Shown piece by piece: positions 60,033-64,000 of a stretch of DNA of 64,000 nucleotides; position 1 is the first letter of the stretch, and the number at the start of each line of letters is the position of its first letter. Source of the stretch: Pirellulales bacterium. Its GTDB lineage: Bacteria > Planctomycetota > Planctomycetia > Pirellulales > JAICIG01. The notes below the pieces were generated by a model that worked only from the letters and a program-made list of their open reading frames with translations, was not told the DNA's origin and ran no database searches. The position numbers were made by a program, and so were the translations under genes. The DNA lies in the NCBI GenBank assembly GCA_025927475.1, contig JAICLL010000002.1, positions 62,001 through 126,000 of the forward strand, read 5' to 3'.

Positions 60033-60988
60033 TAGGCCGCAAGTTGGGGGATCGCCGCTTTCGCCATTTGCGCGTACTGCTCATCCAACTCGATTCCGAC
60101 GCTCGCATACCCCACATGCTCGCAGGCCGCGAGCGTCGATCCGGCCCCCGCGAACGGGTCGAGCACGATGCCCTCGCCCAACGGCAGTGCCGCGCGAACG
60201 ATCTGGCGAAGAAACGCTTGGGGCTTCAAGCTCGGATGTGGCGCAAGCATGCGCTCGCGTTTTTGCGTGGGACTCGATTCGATTACGTCTCCAAACGGTT
60301 GATGTCGCGAGGGCCGCCTTAGCGCCCCCGTCTTCCAGCGCCGCAGATTATCCTGCACGCGGCCCTCAAGCGGCTCGCGGAACAGCAGCCACGGCTCCCA
60401 CATCGACCGAGGCATCACCGTTACCTCCGGAAACTCCTCATGCGCGTTCTTCGGCCGGTCGCCCCCGCGTAACGTCATTACCAGCCGAATGATCTCACCG
60501 CGACGTTCCAGTCCCACGTCGGCCAGCGTCGTCGCAATGGTGTGTGAGACCAGCGGGTTGGAAGCCACGAATACGTGCGCGCCGGGCACAAGCACTCGAC
60601 GAAGGCAACGCCCCCACTTCGCGAAAAACTCAACGAGTTTCCGCAAATCGGCGGGTGTCAAGGTGGTGAATCGCGGCAGCGGTGATCGCCGGCAGCCGTC
60701 GAAGGACGGCGGAATGCGCCACACACCTCCTCGCCCGCGCCGCAGCTTCGATTGCTCGCGACGGCTGTACTCGACCAGTCCATAAGGCGGGTCCGTCACC
60801 ACGGCGTGAATCGAGCGTTCGCCGCGTTGGCTCAGCCAATCGATGCAATCGTTTTGATAAAGCGACGTTTGTCCGAACCGAAAGACAAGCGCCGGTTCCG
60901 CCGGAGCGAACCAAGTCGGCGAGGCAAGCGGCAAGCCGCCAGCGGCGACATTGCCAACGAACCCGGAAGGGAGCTCGACTTCCGACAT
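60011..60988 (-). CDS. site-specific DNA methyltransferase (beta-class N4/N6 amino-MTase order)
   Basis: motif IV 'VVTDPPYGLVEY' precedes motif X/I 'HPSLKPQAFLRQIVRAAL..VLDPFAGAGSTLAACEHVGYASVGIELDEQY'. Confidence 0.95.
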   Translation of the reverse strand: MSEVELPSGFVGNVAAGGLPLASPTWFAPAEPALVFRFGQTSLYQNDCIDWLSQRGERSIHAVVTDPPYGLVEYSRREQSKLRRGRGGVWRIPPSFDGCRRSPLPRFTTLTPADLRKLVEFFAKWGRCLRRVLVPGAHVFVASNPLVSHTIATTLADVGLERRGEIIRLVMTLRGGDRPKNAHEEFPEVTVMPRSMWEPWLLFREPLEGRVQDNLRRWKTGALRRPSRHQPFGDVIESSPTQKRERMLAPHPSLKPQAFLRQIVRAALPLGEGIVLDPFAGAGSTLAACEHVGYASVGIELDEQYAQMAKAAIPQLAAYQVGARR

Positions 60989-61026
60989 GGTGAACCTCCG
61001 TGAACTAGGATGTTTGAAGTGTAGAC

Positions 61027-62445
61027 GTGGCGACGCAGAGCGTCAACAATGAAAACACTGCGTTCGCCGTCGCAGAAGTGGCCTTCGTGGATGGCACTCC
61101 GACCAAGACGTTTCGAGGGCCTGCAATTTTGGCCGCAAATCCGCCACGGGATGAACTGCCCGCCGTGCCGCCTAGCGGGGCGCGTTACGGCGTGCTGGCG
61201 TTTCTGGGCACGCTGACATTTATTCTCTATCTCGACCGCGTCTGCATCAGCCAGGCCGTCATTCCGATCGAGCGAGAGCTGAACCTCAGTGGCAGCCAAA
61301 TGGGCTGGGTGCTGGGCGCGTTCACCGTGGCGTATGGGCTGTTCGAGGTGCCCACCGGACGCTGGGGCGATCGGTTTGGCTCGCGCGGCGTGCTGACGCG
61401 CATCGTGCTCTGGTGGTCGGCGTTTACCATGCTGACCGGCGCGGCCAGCGGGCTGGCCATGCTGGTGGTGGTGCGGTTTCTGTTCGGGGCGGGCGAGGCC
61501 GGCGCCTATCCCAACGCCGCGCGGGTCGTCACGCGCTGGTTTCCCGTCGAAGCGCGCGCCCGCGCGCAGGGATTTGTGATCGGCGCGGCGCAGCTCGGCG
61601 GAACATTGGCCCCGCCGGTGGCCGAGTATCTGATTTCGCTGGTCGGCTGGCGCTGGTCGTTCGCGGTCTTCGGCGTGTTGGGCATTATGTGGTCGGCGCT
61701 GTTCTATGCCTGGTTCCGCGACGACCCCGCCCAGCACCCCGCGGTGAACGAGGCCGAACGTGTGTTGATCGGCGCGCATCACCGAGCTGCGCCCGCCGCC
61801 GAGCAGCATCCGCCGATTCCCTGGCGGCTGGTCCTCACCAGCGGCAACGTCTGGCTGCTCGGCATCATCCAAACGTGCTGCGCCTTTGTGGCCTACATGT
61901 TCATGTCGTGGTATCCGACGTATCTGCAGCAGGCCCGCGGCGTCAGTTCGGCCGAATCAAGCTGGCTTTCGGCGCTGGCGCTGGGCGGCGGAGCGGCCGG
62001 CTGCTTGTTCGGCGGCATGGTGAACGATTGGCTGGTGCGCATCACGGGCAGCCCGAGATTCAGCTATCGGCTCTATGGCGTCTGCTGCCTGGCGGTGGCG
62101 GCGGCGGCCATGCTCGCCAGCGTGGCGTGCGACTCCGCGCGGCTGGCCACGGTGTGTTGCGCGGCGGCGTACTTTGCAATCCTCTCCGGGCAGGCGGCGT
62201 GGTGGCCGACCATTTCCGAAATCAGCGGCCCGCATGTAGGAGCGATGTTCGGGCTGATGAATTCGCTGGGTGTGCCCGGAGCGTTTGCCTCCAGTGCGCT
62301 GCTCGGCGCGTTTGCCGACTACATGGGGCGGCTTGGTTACATTGGCCGCGGCCAATGGGACCCCGCCTTTTACGTCTACGCCGCCGCGCTGGGCGTGGCC
62401 GCCGTTTGTTGGCTAGGCGTCGATGCCGACAGGTCCATCGCCTGA
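61027..62445 (+). CDS. MFS transporter, ACS-like
   Basis: 'LYLDRVCISQAVIPIERELNLSGSQMGWVLGAFTVAYGLFEVPTGRWGDRFGSRGVL', 12-TM pattern. Confidence 0.92.
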   Translation: MATQSVNNENTAFAVAEVAFVDGTPTKTFRGPAILAANPPRDELPAVPPSGARYGVLAFLGTLTFILYLDRVCISQAVIPIERELNLSGSQMGWVLGAFTVAYGLFEVPTGRWGDRFGSRGVLTRIVLWWSAFTMLTGAASGLAMLVVVRFLFGAGEAGAYPNAARVVTRWFPVEARARAQGFVIGAAQLGGTLAPPVAEYLISLVGWRWSFAVFGVLGIMWSALFYAWFRDDPAQHPAVNEAERVLIGAHHRAAPAAEQHPPIPWRLVLTSGNVWLLGIIQTCCAFVAYMFMSWYPTYLQQARGVSSAESSWLSALALGGGAAGCLFGGMVNDWLVRITGSPRFSYRLYGVCCLAVAAAAMLASVACDSARLATVCCAAAYFAILSGQAAWWPTISEISGPHVGAMFGLMNSLGVPGAFASSALLGAFADYMGRLGYIGRGQWDPAFYVYAAALGVAAVCWLGVDADRSIA

Positions 62446-62590
62446 CCCGCTACACCTGGATATATGGGTCATAGTGTGTTTAGGGCCGTAGGGTGGGCCG
62501 ACATGCAAAGCGATTGTCGATTCTGAATGTCAAAACCGACCAGACGTCGAAGGTAAGAAGCAGTGGTTGCCAATTCGTTCGGCGAACGTC

Positions 62591-63196
62591 ATGATGAGCC
62601 ATCGAACTCTCAGCGACGTTGGAATGACAACCAACCACGATCCAGAGACCCCGCCCGTCGAACGCCGCACGCTGGCCGAAGGCCAATACCTGCGGTTGAT
62701 TCGCGAAGGGCATTGGGAATATGCCGATCGGACGCGCGCCAGCGGCGCCGTGGTCATTGTAGCGGTGACCGACGACCGTCGAATCATTCTCACCGAACAA
62801 TACCGCATTCCGGTCGGGCGGCGCGTGGTTGAATTGCCCGCCGGCCTGGTGGGCGACGTCGAGGGCGCCGAGACCGAGCAGCTTGAAACGGCGGCGGGGC
62901 GCGAGCTGCTGGAAGAAACCGGCTATCAGGCGGGGGCGATGGAGTTGCTCACTGCCGGCCCGCCCACCGCCGGTTTGGCCACTGAGATCGTCGCCTTCTT
63001 TCGTGCCAGCCGGCTGGAGAAAGTTTCTTCGGGCGGCGGCATCGAGCACGAAGAAATCGAGGTACACGAGGTGCCGCTCGACGAGGTGGCCGCGTGGCTT
63101 GAAAAGCGCGGCCGCAGCGGCGTATACATCGATCCGAAAGTATACGCGGGGCTTTATTTTTGCCGGGTCGTCTGCCCACATCCAAGCAGAGATTAG
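62591..63196 (+). CDS. NUDIX hydrolase (ADP-ribose pyrophosphatase-like)
   Basis: Nudix box 'GDVEGAETEQLETAAGRELLEETGYQAG'. Confidence 0.9.
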   Translation: MMSHRTLSDVGMTTNHDPETPPVERRTLAEGQYLRLIREGHWEYADRTRASGAVVIVAVTDDRRIILTEQYRIPVGRRVVELPAGLVGDVEGAETEQLETAAGRELLEETGYQAGAMELLTAGPPTAGLATEIVAFFRASRLEKVSSGGGIEHEEIEVHEVPLDEVAAWLEKRGRSGVYIDPKVYAGLYFCRVVCPHPSRD

Positions 63197-63311
63197 CCCC
63201 GGGCCGGCAACGTTCTGAAGTGGTTTGGGTAGCTTCCGCTTTTTCCGCCCTTGTCGCCGACCCCAGGTGCGCATTGCTGCTTCGCACATGCTGTGCGATA
63301 ATTGCGAGTCC

Positions 63312-63369
63312 GCGGAAAGAGGATGGATGTCTTGGTCCTTGCGGGAAGAGGATGGATGTCTTGGTCCTT
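63312..63369 (+). repeat. 29-bp tandem duplication (28/29 identical)
   Basis: GCGGAAAGAGGATGGATGTCTTGGTCCTT / GCGGGAAGAGGATGGATGTCTTGGTCCTT. Confidence 0.95.
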
Positions 63370-63554
63370 ACGCGGCCTCCTAATCGTGCTCACCGCATTT
63401 GCGATGTGGCTTGGGGTCGCGGAGTGCTCGACTTTGTTGAAATCCGGCAAGCCTCCATAGACGGCCGGTGGTATTGGCCCCGCGCATGGCGGTCTGCGCC
63501 GGCCTCGATTAAGATGGGCTTGGCAAAATTCCCATCGCATTCAAGTTCGACGTG

Positions 63555-64000
63555 ATGATCTTCTCACTACCTCGAAACAGCTATCGTGCATATCTGTCAT
63601 GGCTTGCCTGCAGCATGTTGGCCGGTGCCGCCGCTGCTGCCGCGAACGACGCCGATCACGCCTCGACCGCTCCCTATGAGCCGACCAGCGGCTATTCGAT
63701 CGAACACATCGAGGGCTGGACCGTGCGGGTCCATCGGCAGTTCCGCAAGCACAAGCCCCAGCTTTACCAAGACACCTTCAAGCTGCTTGGGCAGCAGCTT
63801 GATCTGATTACCCGTAACGTGCCGCCGGCGGCCATCGAAAAGCTGCGGCAAATCGTCATCTGGGTCGAAGAGGCCGAGCCGCACCACCCTTGCATGGCGT
63901 ATCATCCCGACGCCGGTTGGCTGCGGGAGCACGATATGAATCCCGACAAAGCCCGCTGCGTCGAGCTGGCCAACGCCGAGAATTTTCTCAAGTGGACGCA
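63555..64000 (+). CDS. secreted hypothetical protein, 3'-truncated by window edge
   Basis: manual translation from ATG 63555: MIFSLPRNSYRAYLSWLACSMLAGAAAAAANDADHASTAPYEPTSGYSIEHIEGWTVRVHRQF...; absent from ORF track because it runs off the end. Confidence 0.75.
   Translation, partial: MIFSLPRNSYRAYLSWLACSMLAGAAAAAANDADHASTAPYEPTSGYSIEHIEGWTVRVHRQFRKHKPQLYQDTFKLLGQQLDLITRNVPPAAIEKLRQIVIWVEEAEPHHPCMAYHPDAGWLREHDMNPDKARCVELANAENFLKWT

Overview
High-GC, gene-dense bacterial chromosome segment. Gene content (DUF1501 protein, prenyltransferase/squalene-oxidase repeat proteins, degenerate J-domain + YWTD protein, CarboxypepD_reg-rich secreted giants) suggests Planctomycetota, probably Pirellulales-like; this is inference, with no rRNA or database check. 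Housekeeping blocks recognised: thrS-infC, pepP-like/accB/accC, PPi-type phosphofructokinase, ruvC and ruvA (split), Sua5-LMWPTP fusion + rpiB, dus, hslUV. Accessory content: a PIN toxin-antitoxin-like pair, a HEPN-like two-gene cassette, a convergent putative Type II restriction-modification pair, and three tandem ~1160-aa paralogous secreted proteins interleaved with an HtrA-like protease. The third paralog carries two frame changes that cancel out. Several families of short palindromic or terminal-inverted-repeat intergenic elements are dispersed through the window. No CRISPR array, rRNA, tRNA, prophage or recognisable transposase was identified by eye. All calls come from reading the sequence and the supplied ORF translations; no searches were run.
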